A stretch of 64,000 nt of DNA from Tropicimonas sediminicola. GTDB lineage: Bacteria; Pseudomonadota; Alphaproteobacteria; Rhodobacterales; Rhodobacteraceae. The stretch covers positions 1 through 64,000 of the forward strand of contig NZ_FZOY01000007.1 in NCBI RefSeq assembly GCF_900188335.1, written 5' to 3'. Of this stretch, positions 42,603-51,089 are shown one piece after another (the stretch's first letter is position 1; every line of letters starts with the position of its first letter). The notes beneath the pieces were generated by a model. It had not been told where the DNA came from. It was given only the letters and a program-made list of their open reading frames with translations, and ran no database searches. A program made the translations under genes and the position numbers.

Positions 42603-43007
42603 ATGGACTGGACCACCGCTAACGCGCCAAGCGTCGAGGATATTGCGGCCCTCGCGGAGGAGGCACGCAAGGCCTTTCCGCAGCCGTTCGACTTCCCCGC
42701 TCGCGCGGTGGTGATCCAGGTCGAGGAACTCGCCGACGACGAGATGCTCGAGGACCTCGAGATCGACGACCCCTTCGAGCTGACCGGGCTCTACGACGGC
42801 ATCCCGATGACCGAGCGGTCGGTCATGGACCAGCCCACGCAGCCGGACATGATCTGGCTGTTCCGCCGCGCGATCCTCGAGGAATGGATCGAGCGCGGGA
42901 ACGTGCCCCTCGCCGAACTGGTCAGCCACATCGTGGTGCACGAATTCGCGCACCACTTCGGATGGTCCGACAAGGATATCGCCCGGATCGACCACTGGTG
43001 GGAATAA
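42603..43007 (+). CDS. Zincin-like metallopeptidase family protein
   Basis: A 134-residue protein of the PF06262 (TTHA0227-like) family. The zinc motif HEFAHHFG (H-E-x-x-H, about residues 116-120) is followed by WSDKDIARIDHWWE at the C-terminus, as in family members. ITVPPLTGLYDGIPM-like strand residues (ELTGLYDGIPMTER) are also present. GGGGAAGAG precedes the ATG. No signal peptide, so cytoplasmic. Its substrate is unknown in the family. Confidence 0.85.
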   Translation: MDWTTANAPSVEDIAALAEEARKAFPQPFDFPARAVVIQVEELADDEMLEDLEIDDPFELTGLYDGIPMTERSVMDQPTQPDMIWLFRRAILEEWIERGNVPLAELVSHIVVHEFAHHFGWSDKDIARIDHWWE

Positions 43008-43155
43008 CCGGCCCGAGCGACGGCGTCGCTGACCGGACATCCGATGTATTACCAAAGCCCACGCAGACTTGATCTTGCACGGCCAGATCGCTGTTGATCC
43101 ATTCCGGGCTCCTGACCGTAATGCTGCCAGGAAGCGCAGAACAGGAGATTCCCAT

Positions 43156-44076
43156 ATGACTGCAAAGCTTACCCGCCGCACCGCTCTTCTTTCGACACTC
43201 GCCGCGCCGGTTGCGATCGCAGCCCCGCTCAAGGTCTCGGCCCAGCAGGCCGATGCGGCCCCACTGGCCATGAGCCGCGCCCGCGGCTTCCGCGTCGGGG
43301 ACATGCAGGTGACCACGCTGTTGTCCGGCAGCGCCATGCGGGAAGAGCCGCAATCGATCTTCGGCCTGAACGTCGATGCCGAGGAATTCGAAAAGGTCAG
43401 CAGGGAGAATTTCATCCCCACCAACGCGGCGCAGTTCTACTTCACGCCGACCCTCGTCCGCACCGGCGAGAACGTGATCCTCTTCGACACCGGCCTGAAC
43501 CCCGCCGGGATCACCGGTGCCCTGGCTGAAGCCGGGGTCGCTCCGGAGGACGTCACGCACGTTGTCCTGACCCACATGCATGGCGACCACATCGGCGGCC
43601 TGATGGAAGACGGCAAGGAGACCTTCGCCAACGCCGCCTACATCACTGGCCAGGCGGAATACGACCACTGGGCCGCTGCCGGCAATGAAGGTTTCGACAC
43701 CAAGGTCAAACCGCTCTCCGAAAAGATGAGCTTCCTTGCCGATGGCGATTCCGTTGCCTCCGGCATCACCGCAGTCGCGGCCGCCGGTCATACGCCGGGC
43801 CACATGGCCTACATGCTCGAAAGCGGCGGCAGCCAGATGCTGCTCATGGCCGACCTCGCGAACCACTACGTCTGGTCGCTCGCCTACCCGGACTGGGAAG
43901 TGCGGTTCGACGCCGACAAGGCGATGGCCGCCGAAACCCGCCGCCGCGTGCTTGGCATGGCCGCCACCGACCGGATCCCGGTGATCGGCTACCACATGCC
44001 CTTCCCGGCCGCCGGCTTCGTCGAAACCCGCGGCGACGGGTTCCACTATGTCCCGGTCACCTACCAGCTGACCTGA
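43156..44076 (+). CDS. Tat-exported MBL-fold metallo-hydrolase
   Basis: A 306-residue secreted metallo-beta-lactamase-fold enzyme. The N-terminus MTAKLTRRTALLSTLAAPVA is a twin-arginine signal, with cleavage near residue 29. The metal motif is H-M-H-G-D-H in LTHMHGDHIGG, with a later HTPGH and GYHMPFP histidine. This resembles AHL-lactonase and arylsulfatase-like periplasmic members, but no substrate can be named. The gene is monocistronic, ended by a very strong hairpin. Confidence 0.85.
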   Translation: MTAKLTRRTALLSTLAAPVAIAAPLKVSAQQADAAPLAMSRARGFRVGDMQVTTLLSGSAMREEPQSIFGLNVDAEEFEKVSRENFIPTNAAQFYFTPTLVRTGENVILFDTGLNPAGITGALAEAGVAPEDVTHVVLTHMHGDHIGGLMEDGKETFANAAYITGQAEYDHWAAAGNEGFDTKVKPLSEKMSFLADGDSVASGITAVAAAGHTPGHMAYMLESGGSQMLLMADLANHYVWSLAYPDWEVRFDADKAMAAETRRRVLGMAATDRIPVIGYHMPFPAAGFVETRGDGFHYVPVTYQLT

Positions 44077-44089
44077 TCGCGCTTCGCTT

Positions 44090-44123
44090 CGGCCCGTCCG
44101 CGTCGCGTGGCGCGGACGGGCCG
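44090..44123 (+). terminator. Terminator-like hairpin
   Basis: A perfect 13-bp inverted repeat (CGGCCCGTCCGCG / CGCGGACGGGCCG) with an 8-nt loop lies 14 nt after the preceding stop. There is no U-run, but the stem is the longest in the window. Confidence 0.7.
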
Positions 44124-44305
44124 CGGCCACCTGACACCGCTCGCCGTTCCCGGACGGCACGTCCGGCGCCCCATCGCGCCGGGGCCTCGATCGCCCCCCG
44201 GATGAGTCGTCCAGCATCAATGTGCACAAGGTATAGCCGATCTGCGTGAGGGTCGGGCAGCGCGACACTTATGCGGTTGCATCATTGCGCTGAATGCGCA
44301 GTGTG

Positions 44306-44322
44306 GGCGCAAACATTGCGCC
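44306..44322. promoter_or_regulatory. Operator-like palindrome before the PfkB kinase
   Basis: GGCGCAA-ACA-TTGCGCC is a perfect 7-bp inverted repeat 17 bp ahead of the GTG start. Further TTGCGC and GCGCA half-sites lie at 44285-44300. The arrangement suggests a repressor site close to the ribosome-binding site. Confidence 0.45.
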
Positions 44323-44338
44323 GAAGGGAGAGGCCACC

Positions 44339-45286
44339 GTGTCGGATATCCTCACGATCACCCTGAATCCAGCGCTCGACATCAACACCGAGACCGACAA
44401 GGTCGTGCCTGATGTGAAGCTGCGCTGCACCGAACCGCAAGTCGACCCCGGCGGCGGCGGGATCAACGTGGCGCGGGCCATCCGGCACATGGGCGGCAAC
44501 GCAACCGCCATCGTCGCGGCCGGCGGGCACAACGGCAACCGCCTGCTCGACCTGCTGGCGTCGGAAGGCATTCCCACGATCACCATCCCCTCCCCCGGCG
44601 AGACCCGGGCCAGCGTGGTGGTGAATTGCAAGGAAACCGGGCTGCAGTATCGCTATGTCCTGCCCGGGCCGCCGTGGGAAGAGAACCATGTGCGCCTCGC
44701 GATCACGACGACGGTGCAGAATGCGCCGAAGGACGGGCTGATCATCCTGTCGGGCAGCCAGCCCCCGGGCGTGCCGCTCGATTTCGAGGAATCCCTGTCC
44801 GCCGCGATCAGCCATGCCGGCGCGCGGCTGATCGTGGATACTTCCGGACCGGCGCTGCGCCGGATCGTCGAGGACCACAACTCGCCCCCGTTCCTGCTGC
44901 GGTCGGACGACGAGGAAGCCGAGGGCCTTGCCGGGCACAAGCTGGCGACGCCGGCCGACACGGCCGCCTTCTCGCGCGGTCTCATCGAGAAGGGCGTGGC
45001 GCAGAACATCATCTTCGCCCGTGGCTCCGAAGGGTCGGTGCTGACCACGCCCGAAGGCTCCTGGCTCGCGACCGCCGCCAAGGTGGAGGTCGTCTCCAAG
45101 GTCGGCGCGGGCGACAGCTATGTCGGCGGCTTCGCCCTCAGCCTGTCGCGGGGCAACTCGATCCAGGAGGCCGCCCGCTACGGTGCCGCTGCTGCTTCCG
45201 CCGCCGTCACCACCGAGGCGACCCAGCTGTGCCGGGGCGAGGACGTGGAGCGGCTGCTGCCGCAATGCAAGCTGATCGAGCTCTGA
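44339..45286 (+). CDS. PfkB-family hexose kinase (1-phosphofructokinase-like)
   Basis: A 315-residue ribokinase-fold sugar kinase. TLNPALDINTETDKV at the N-terminus, GGGGINVARAIRHMGG near residue 37 and the catalytic GAGDSYVGGFA near residue 260 are those of the PfkB/FruK/LacC branch. The GTG start at 44339 is preceded by AGGGAGAGG. No fruA or other PTS gene is near, so it may act as a minor 6-phosphofructokinase or on another phosphosugar. The next gene, arsC-like, is 13 bp downstream. Confidence 0.87.
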   Translation: MSDILTITLNPALDINTETDKVVPDVKLRCTEPQVDPGGGGINVARAIRHMGGNATAIVAAGGHNGNRLLDLLASEGIPTITIPSPGETRASVVVNCKETGLQYRYVLPGPPWEENHVRLAITTTVQNAPKDGLIILSGSQPPGVPLDFEESLSAAISHAGARLIVDTSGPALRRIVEDHNSPPFLLRSDDEEAEGLAGHKLATPADTAAFSRGLIEKGVAQNIIFARGSEGSVLTTPEGSWLATAAKVEVVSKVGAGDSYVGGFALSLSRGNSIQEAARYGAAAASAAVTTEATQLCRGEDVERLLPQCKLIEL

Positions 45287-45299
45287 CCGGCCCGGACCG

Positions 45300-45728
45300 A
45301 TGGACGTCACGATCTATCACAACCCCGCCTGCAGCAAATCGCGCGAGGTACTCCGGGTGATCGAGGCCTCCGGCTACACGCCGGAGGTCGTTGAATATGT
45401 CGAGACCGGCTGGGAACGCGGACAGCTTGAAGCCCTGCTGCGCGACGCTGGCCTGACACCGCGCCAGGCCCTCCGCAAACAGCGCGGGCCGGCCGCCGAC
45501 ATGGGGCTTCTCGAAGACGGCGTCACGGATGCCGAGATCTTCGAGGCGATGCTCGAGCGTCCCGTTCTGGTGGAGCGCCCCATTGTGCGGACCGAGCTAG
45601 GCACGCGTCTATGCCGGCCGGTAGGCGTGGTCCTTGACCTGCTGGAACGCTGGCCCGACGCCCCCTTTGCCAAGGCGAACGGCAGGATGCTGATCGACGC
45701 GCAGGGCCTGCCGGTCCCCGGCGAGTGA
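45300..45728 (+). CDS. arsC: ArsC-family (glutaredoxin-type) arsenate reductase
   Basis: A 142-residue thioredoxin-fold protein. The catalytic cysteine is in NPACSKSRE (about residue 11) and the arginine-bearing LVERPIVRT (about residue 90) matches ArsC. The glutaredoxin-dependent enzyme reduces arsenate to arsenite. No arsB, acr3 or arsR lies nearby, so resistance would need partners elsewhere, and a YffB/Spx-like role is possible. It sits 13 bp behind the PfkB kinase. Confidence 0.87.
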   Translation: MDVTIYHNPACSKSREVLRVIEASGYTPEVVEYVETGWERGQLEALLRDAGLTPRQALRKQRGPAADMGLLEDGVTDAEIFEAMLERPVLVERPIVRTELGTRLCRPVGVVLDLLERWPDAPFAKANGRMLIDAQGLPVPGE

Positions 45729-45735
45729 CGAAAAC

Positions 45736-45763
45736 GGGCCGCCGACGCTTCCGCCGACGGCCC
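45736..45763. terminator. Bidirectional terminator between arsC and PepSY-like gene
   Basis: GGGCCG (45736-45741) pairs with CGGCCC (45758-45763), and the inner bases pair partly. On the minus strand it is followed by GTTTTCG, giving a Rho-independent terminator for the 91-residue gene. It lies directly after the arsC stop. Confidence 0.65.
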
Positions 45764-45817
45764 TCTCAAGCGCGAACGCCATCCCTTGCCCCCTCGCGCA
45801 CGCGCAAGGACCGGGAC

Positions 45818-46093
45818 CTACCCGTCTGTCGGGTGAACGTAGCTGGTGGAGATGATCTGCCCGCGCGCCGGATCGACGTTGATCTTGACCTCGCTGCCCT
45901 GCGCATCGAAGGCGCTGAGAACACCCTCCTGCGGATCGAGCACCCGCACCTCGCGGTAGCCCTCATTGATCAGCTTGGCGTTCATCCCGTCGTAGAACTC
46001 CGTCGGCATGGTGTAATCCAGCTCTCCGCTTGATGCAGGCAAGACGAGAGTGAACATGGCTGCGCAAACGCAGCCAAGGCGAGCATAGGTCAT
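45818..46093 (-). CDS. Small secreted PepSY-like protein
   Basis: A 91-residue exported protein. The signal peptide covers about residues 1-23 (MTYARLGCVCAAMFTLVLPA). The mature part has the rhythm of a PepSY fold: LINEGYREVRVLDPQEGVLSA, then FDAQGSEVKINVDPARGQII. PepSY domains often inhibit proteases or sense envelope state. The family is inferred from pattern only. It stands alone between two terminators. Confidence 0.65.
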   Translation of the reverse strand: MTYARLGCVCAAMFTLVLPASSGELDYTMPTEFYDGMNAKLINEGYREVRVLDPQEGVLSAFDAQGSEVKINVDPARGQIISTSYVHPTDG

Positions 46094-46158
46094 GGTATCC
46101 TCCCAAGATCCCCCTGGCCTCGCCGCGTCAGGTCTCAAACAAAGTACTTGCGTCGGTC

Positions 46159-46180
46159 GGCCGGATCATCCGATCCGGCC
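46159..46180 (-). terminator. Hairpin between alarmone hydrolase and PepSY-like gene
   Basis: GGCCGGATC-ATCC-GATCCGGCC is a perfect 9-bp stem with a 4-nt loop. It lies 126 nt beyond the alarmone hydrolase stop and 65 nt before the next start, so it may be a terminator or part of the 5' UTR. Confidence 0.5.
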
Positions 46181-46306
46181 GCCGGAAATGGTCGTGCGGC
46201 TAATGCGGTCGCAGAGGAGCCCGACGCCAATCGCCGGGTGACGTAAGGTAACACAGATCCCCCTGAGTCGGCTAGCCCGCCCCCCGCGACATCGCCCGCC
46301 CGGCCG

Positions 46307-47206
46307 TCAGTCGGTGTCGTCCGCATAGACGCGAAGGTAACGCCCGGCGACCTCGATGCCGACGAAATCCTGCTCGAAGGCCCGGCAGAGGCGTTGGCCG
46401 AACGCGACCACGGCATCGCTGTCGTCGGTGCGAATGCGGGCCAGCAGGATCTTTCGCAGGGTGCCGTCGAACGTGGCATGTGCCTCGTGGATCGCCGCGG
46501 ACGGGAAGAAGATCGCCGCCTCCTGCGCCAGCTTCTGGATATCCGCACCCGTCAGCCAGCGCATCTGGGTGTTGGGCAGGTAGACGAGGTGCACATGCTG
46601 GCCGATCTCCACCTCCAGATGGCGCAGCGCTTCCTTCCGGCCCTCCACGTTCATCGGCACATCGTCGCGGATCGCCCGCTCCGCTTCGGCGGCGGTCTCC
46701 TCGAACAAGCGCTCCAGTTCGTCATTGGCGCCGCGACCCGCCGCGATCAGCTTGCGGCAGCCATCGAGATAGCCAAGCTTGCGCTCGATGTCCCACCCCG
46801 CCGGGGCAGAGACCACCAGCGCGCGCAGGTTGGAGATCACATCGGCCGTCTTCACCGCACGGGAATCGGCAGGCTTGGAAGGCATCGCCGCCAACCGCCG
46901 GGCCTTTCGCTCGGGCTTGGAGAGCGTCATGTCGTCGGTGTTGTCGACCACCATGCGCGCCACCCGCGTCCCGAAGCGCTGCTCCAGATCCTCCGCCGTC
47001 ACCCCGGCGTCCTCGATCGTGTCGTGCAGCAGCGCCGCGATCATCTGCTCGACGTCCTGCCCGCCCGTGGCGCGCGCCACCAGGTCCATCACCTCGATCA
47101 GGTGATTGACATAGGGCTCCTGCGCCGCGCCCTTGCGCCGCTGGTTGCGATGCGCCTCTGCCGCGAACACGAGGGCGCGGGAAAGGGCAAGGATGTCGTC
47201 CGACAT
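46307..47206 (-). CDS. MESH1-like small alarmone hydrolase with extra C-terminal domain
   Basis: A 299-residue protein. Residues 1-180 are a (p)ppGpp-hydrolase HD domain. Key residues H35, H61-D62, E65-D66, D122 and N126 sit at positions equivalent to those of human MESH1, together with TDDMTLSKPERK. There is no synthetase, TGS or ACT domain. Residues 185-299 form a separate mixed alpha/beta region (RHLEVEIGQHVHLVYLP, MRWLTGADIQKLAQEA, VGIEVAGRYLRVYADD) that I do not recognise. The ATG at 47206 follows AGGAG. It lies 46 bp downstream of mgtE on the same strand, so the two are probably cotranscribed. It likely degrades ppGpp (or NADPH, as MESH1 does). Confidence 0.82.
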   Translation of the reverse strand: MSDDILALSRALVFAAEAHRNQRRKGAAQEPYVNHLIEVMDLVARATGGQDVEQMIAALLHDTIEDAGVTAEDLEQRFGTRVARMVVDNTDDMTLSKPERKARRLAAMPSKPADSRAVKTADVISNLRALVVSAPAGWDIERKLGYLDGCRKLIAAGRGANDELERLFEETAAEAERAIRDDVPMNVEGRKEALRHLEVEIGQHVHLVYLPNTQMRWLTGADIQKLAQEAAIFFPSAAIHEAHATFDGTLRKILLARIRTDDSDAVVAFGQRLCRAFEQDFVGIEVAGRYLRVYADDTD

Positions 47207-47252
47207 GGGCACTCCTGTCTTGGGCGAGGCAGCGCAGGCGGCGCCCCGGAAT

Positions 47253-48659
47253 TCAGAGATAAAACGCAGAGGCGATGGAGAAAAAGATCAGAACCCCGAA
47301 GACGTCGTTCGAGGTGGTGATGAAGATCCCGGTGGCGACCGCAGGATCGAGCTTCATGGCACGCAGCACGAAGGGGATCAGCGAGCCGAAGGTGCCGGCG
47401 ATCACCGTCACCAGCGTCAACGAGAGGACGCAGGTGAGGGCCAGGCTGGGGGCATTCCCGATCTCGATGAAGGCCGAGACGAGCAGCACGAGGCAGGCCA
47501 CCACCGTTCCCACGACCAGCCCGTTCACCAGCGAGGCGGCGACCTCGCGGCCGAGCCGCCACAGGAAATCGCCCTTCCATGTCATGCCCTGCCCGATCGC
47601 CTGGATCGACATGGTCGATGCCTGGATGCCGACGTTGCCGGCGGTGGCCATGACCACCGGGATGAAGCTGGCCAGGATCGCGGCTTCGGTCAGCGCGTCC
47701 TCGTAGGAGCCGATGACCGAGGCCGCGACGGAGGCCCCCACCAGCCCGCCAAGGATCCACGGCAGCCGCCGCCGGACGATCTGCAGGGGCGAATCGAAAT
47801 GCGTCGCCCCGGGTGAGACGCCGCCCATCAGGAGCGCGTCCTCTTCCGCCTCCTCGTCGGCGATCTGGCGCAGCTCGCGCGGCGTGATCCCGCCCAGGAG
47901 CACGCCGTCGGCATCGACCACCGCGAGATTGTGGATTCGCTGCGCCTTGGCGAGCGCCAGCACATCCTCCTGGTCGGTTTCGGCAGTCACGACCACCGGG
48001 TCCGTCTGCATGATCGCCGAGATCGGCGTGGCGTCGGGGTTCATCAGCAGATCCCGTCGGCGGACGACACCCTTGAGCCGGCCGGCATCGTCGACCACGT
48101 AGACGCGCCCCAACTGCTCGATCTCGTCGGCACTGGCGCGGATGTCGGCGATCACTTCGCCGACGGTGCCCCCCTCTCGCGCCGTCAGCAACCCGCGCCG
48201 CATGTGCGCGGCGGCCAGGTCCTCGTGCACCTCGAGCGCGGCACGCAACTCCTTGGCGTGCGGGTGCCCCTCCAGCAGATCGAGCGCGTAGCCATGCGGC
48301 AGGGCGTCGAGCAGGGGAAAGGCCTCGTCGGGGCTCATCTTCTCGATCAGCTTGCGAAAGGTGCTGCGCGTCTCTTCCTCGGCCAGCACCGCGTGAAGCC
48401 TCGGGTCCAGTTCCGCAAGGACCGCTATCCCCATCTCGTCGGGCATCCATTCCAGCAGCCTGCGGGCGTATTTCGAGCGCATGGCGACAAAGAGGGAAAG
48501 TATGTCCGCAGGCGGCCACCGCCGGATCGCCGCGAGCACCTTCAGACGTTCCCCGGCCTTGATCAGCCGCTCCAGTTTGCGGACGACGCCCCGGTTCGCA
48601 ACTTCGGCGGCCTCGGTGCTGGAGGCATCCCAGCGAAACGCGGCGGCGGTCTCGACCAT
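47253..48659 (-). CDS. mgtE: Magnesium transporter MgtE
   Basis: A 468-residue Mg2+ channel. The N-terminal superhelical domain spans about 35-140, a CBS pair about 140-265 (ADEIEQLGRVYVVDD, QRIHNLAVVDADG) and five membrane helices about 285-468. The TM segment SFIPVVMATAGNVGIQASTM contains the conserved ion-path region. The cytosolic domains sense Mg2+ and close the pore at high levels. No Mg2+ riboswitch was recognised upstream. Confidence 0.95.
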   Translation of the reverse strand: MVETAAAFRWDASSTEAAEVANRGVVRKLERLIKAGERLKVLAAIRRWPPADILSLFVAMRSKYARRLLEWMPDEMGIAVLAELDPRLHAVLAEEETRSTFRKLIEKMSPDEAFPLLDALPHGYALDLLEGHPHAKELRAALEVHEDLAAAHMRRGLLTAREGGTVGEVIADIRASADEIEQLGRVYVVDDAGRLKGVVRRRDLLMNPDATPISAIMQTDPVVVTAETDQEDVLALAKAQRIHNLAVVDADGVLLGGITPRELRQIADEEAEEDALLMGGVSPGATHFDSPLQIVRRRLPWILGGLVGASVAASVIGSYEDALTEAAILASFIPVVMATAGNVGIQASTMSIQAIGQGMTWKGDFLWRLGREVAASLVNGLVVGTVVACLVLLVSAFIEIGNAPSLALTCVLSLTLVTVIAGTFGSLIPFVLRAMKLDPAVATGIFITTSNDVFGVLIFFSIASAFYL

Positions 48660-48880
48660 GGTTTCTCCTTCCCTCGGCTCATGCAGACGCGCGCCAATCT
48701 GGCGGCGCGGGCAACCTGACGCGAAAGGATGACCGCCCCGTGACGCCCGCTGCCCTGCTTCCTGATAGGATCAAATCCGCTCATCGGCCAGCAGGCCGCG
48801 TGAAACCTCACTTTCCGACAATCGCTGGATTCACGGAGGCGTGGTAAATTGGGCGATATTTTCTCGAGGACCTTATTGTA

Positions 48881-49210
48881 ATGACCAGTTTCGAATTCCT
48901 GTCGGGGCGGACCCTGCTGGCGCTCGGTGCGGCGCTTGGCTACACGATCGCAACGATCATCATGAAATACATGGCGGATACGACGGACACCCTGCTGATC
49001 GGGGCCGTTGCCGCGGTGCTCGCCCTCACGGTGATCGCCGAGGTGCATCTGCTGCGGCAGGTCGACCTCGGCCTTGCCTACGTCGCCATCATCGCGACCG
49101 AATCCATCCTGGTGCTGCTCTTCGCCCTGATGATCGGCGAAACGCTGAGCCCGCGCGAGATGGCCGGCGCGGCGCTGGTCGTCGCCGGCGCCGTGATGGT
49201 CAGCTTCTGA
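48881..49210 (+). CDS. SMR/EmrE-like small membrane protein
   Basis: A 109-residue four-helix membrane protein with the size and helix spacing of small multidrug-resistance transporters. Helix 4 (GETLSPREMAGAALVVAGAV) fits the family well. Helix 1, however, reads LALGAALGYTIATIIMKYM and lacks the membrane-embedded glutamate (EmrE Glu14) needed for proton-coupled drug export. It may therefore be a half-transporter partner or have another role. GAGGA lies 10 nt before the ATG. Confidence 0.72.
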   Translation: MTSFEFLSGRTLLALGAALGYTIATIIMKYMADTTDTLLIGAVAAVLALTVIAEVHLLRQVDLGLAYVAIIATESILVLLFALMIGETLSPREMAGAALVVAGAVMVSF

Positions 49211-49246
49211 CGGCGGCCAGGCCGACACCCGGCACGGCGCATCCCG

Positions 49247-50920
49247 TTACTCGGTGTTGCGCCGTCCGATCGGATCGCGCCAGCGATTGACGATCGGGTA
49301 GCGCCGGTCGAGCCAGAAGGCGCTGCGGGTCAGCCGCGCGCCGGGGGCCGACTGGAAGCGCTTGTATTCCGACAGATAGAGGAGGTGCTCAACCCGGCGA
49401 ACATCCTCGATGGCGAAGCCTTCGGCGAGGATCTCCTCGAAGGAGGCTTCCTCGTCGACCAGCATCTCGAGGATGCGGTCGAGCACCGGATAGGGCGGCA
49501 GGCTGTCCTCGTCCTTCTGATCCTCGCGCAGTTCCGCCGAGGGCGGCTTGTCGATCACGCGCGGCGGGATCACTTCGCCCGAGGGCGCCAGCATCCAGTC
49601 GCGGTGATTGGCGTTGCGCCAGCGGCAGGTCTCGAAGACCCGCATCTTGTAGAGATCCTTGATCGGATTGTAGCCGCCCGCCATGTCGCCGTAGATCGTG
49701 GCATATCCGACCGCGACCTCGGACTTGTTGCCGGTGGTCAGAAGCATCTCGCCGAACTTGTTGGAGAGCGCCATGAGCATCAGCCCGCGCAGGCGGGACT
49801 GGATGTTTTCCTCCGTCGTGTCGGGCGTCGTGCCCTCGAAGAGCGGCGCCAGCGCCTCGGTCACGGCGGCACGCGGCCCGGCAATCGGCACGGAATCGAG
49901 AGCGCAGCCGAGGTTGCGCGCCACGGCTTCGGCATCCTCCAGCGAGTGGACGGATGTGTATTCCGACGGCAGCATCACGCAGCGCACGTTCTCCGGGCCA
50001 ATGGCATCGGCAGCGATGGTGGCGACCAGCGCCGAATCGATGCCGCCCGAGAGCCCCAGCAGCACCTTGGAGAAACCGGACTTGCGCAGGTAATCCCGCA
50101 GGGACAACACCATCAGGTGATAATCCTGCTCCCAGTCGTCGGGCAGGTGCGCCATCTCGCCGGCCTCGGCTTCCCAGCCATCACCGCCCTCCACGAAATC
50201 GACATGGGCGATCGCCTCTTCGAACACCGGCATCTGGACCACGAGCTGCCCGTGCGGGTTGAGCACGAAGGAGCCGCCGTCGAACACCTGGTCGTCCTGC
50301 CCGCCAACCATGTTGAGATACACCAGTGGCAGGCCGGTCTCGACCACGCGGGAGACCATGTGGGTCAGCCGCATCTCGCGCTTGCCGCGGAAATAGGGCG
50401 AGCCGTTCGGCACCAGCAGAAGCTCGGCGCCGGTTTCGGCGAGCGTCTCGCAGACATCCGGATGCCAGGCATCCTCGCAGATCGGTATGCCGAGCCGCAG
50501 CGGGCCGAGACCGATGGGGCCGTTCACGTCACCGGAGGAGAAATACCGCTCCTCGTCGAAGACGTTGAAGTTGGGCAGGTGGTGCTTGACGATCTGCGCC
50601 GCGACCTTTCCGCCCTTGAGCACCACGTAGACGTTGAACAGCTCCGCGCCCTCGAACCAGGGCAGCCCGATCCCCAGCGCCGGCCCGTCGGCGCAGGCTG
50701 CCGCGAGCTCTTCCAGCACGACCTGGCAATCGATCACGAAGGCCGGCTTCATCACCAGGTCCTGGGCCTGGTAACCGGCCAGGAACATCTCCGGAAGCGC
50801 GACCATGTCGGCGCCGGCGGCTTTCGCCTGCTCCCAAGCGGCCTTGGCCTTGGCGGCGTTGCCGCGCAGGTCGCCCACCGTGGGGTTCAGCTGTGCCAGC
50901 GTCAGTCGGAATCGGTTCAT
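49247..50920 (-). CDS. nadE: Glutamine-dependent NAD+ synthetase
   Basis: A 557-residue two-domain enzyme. The N-terminal nitrilase-type glutaminase carries the triad E44 (ALPEMFLAGY), K112 (VKHHLPN) and C148 (GIPICEDAW). The C-terminal synthetase has the P-loop SGGIDS at 291-296. It converts deamido-NAD to NAD using ammonia channelled from glutamine. The start at 50920 gives the usual N-terminus MNRFRLTLAQLNPTVGD. The gene is divergent from the MORN-repeat gene. Confidence 0.96.
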   Translation of the reverse strand: MNRFRLTLAQLNPTVGDLRGNAAKAKAAWEQAKAAGADMVALPEMFLAGYQAQDLVMKPAFVIDCQVVLEELAAACADGPALGIGLPWFEGAELFNVYVVLKGGKVAAQIVKHHLPNFNVFDEERYFSSGDVNGPIGLGPLRLGIPICEDAWHPDVCETLAETGAELLLVPNGSPYFRGKREMRLTHMVSRVVETGLPLVYLNMVGGQDDQVFDGGSFVLNPHGQLVVQMPVFEEAIAHVDFVEGGDGWEAEAGEMAHLPDDWEQDYHLMVLSLRDYLRKSGFSKVLLGLSGGIDSALVATIAADAIGPENVRCVMLPSEYTSVHSLEDAEAVARNLGCALDSVPIAGPRAAVTEALAPLFEGTTPDTTEENIQSRLRGLMLMALSNKFGEMLLTTGNKSEVAVGYATIYGDMAGGYNPIKDLYKMRVFETCRWRNANHRDWMLAPSGEVIPPRVIDKPPSAELREDQKDEDSLPPYPVLDRILEMLVDEEASFEEILAEGFAIEDVRRVEHLLYLSEYKRFQSAPGARLTRSAFWLDRRYPIVNRWRDPIGRRNTE

Positions 50921-51089
50921 CGGCGCGCTCCTTCGGGCAGGCCCCGGCACGGGCCCCGGCCCTCTTAGCAGACTGACGCGCGCATGGAAGCCGCCGGAGG
51001 CAAAAGGCGTTGCCCATCTTCGGGGTGGCAACTAGGGTTGCGCACCGAAGTCTCGATTCAAGACCCCGGCGCGGCCGAGGGGAGAAAGC

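Noticed and set aside
43156-44076. A quorum-quenching lactonase assignment for the Tat-exported MBL protein
   Set aside because: The metal motif is shared by many MBL families and nothing in the context points to lactones.
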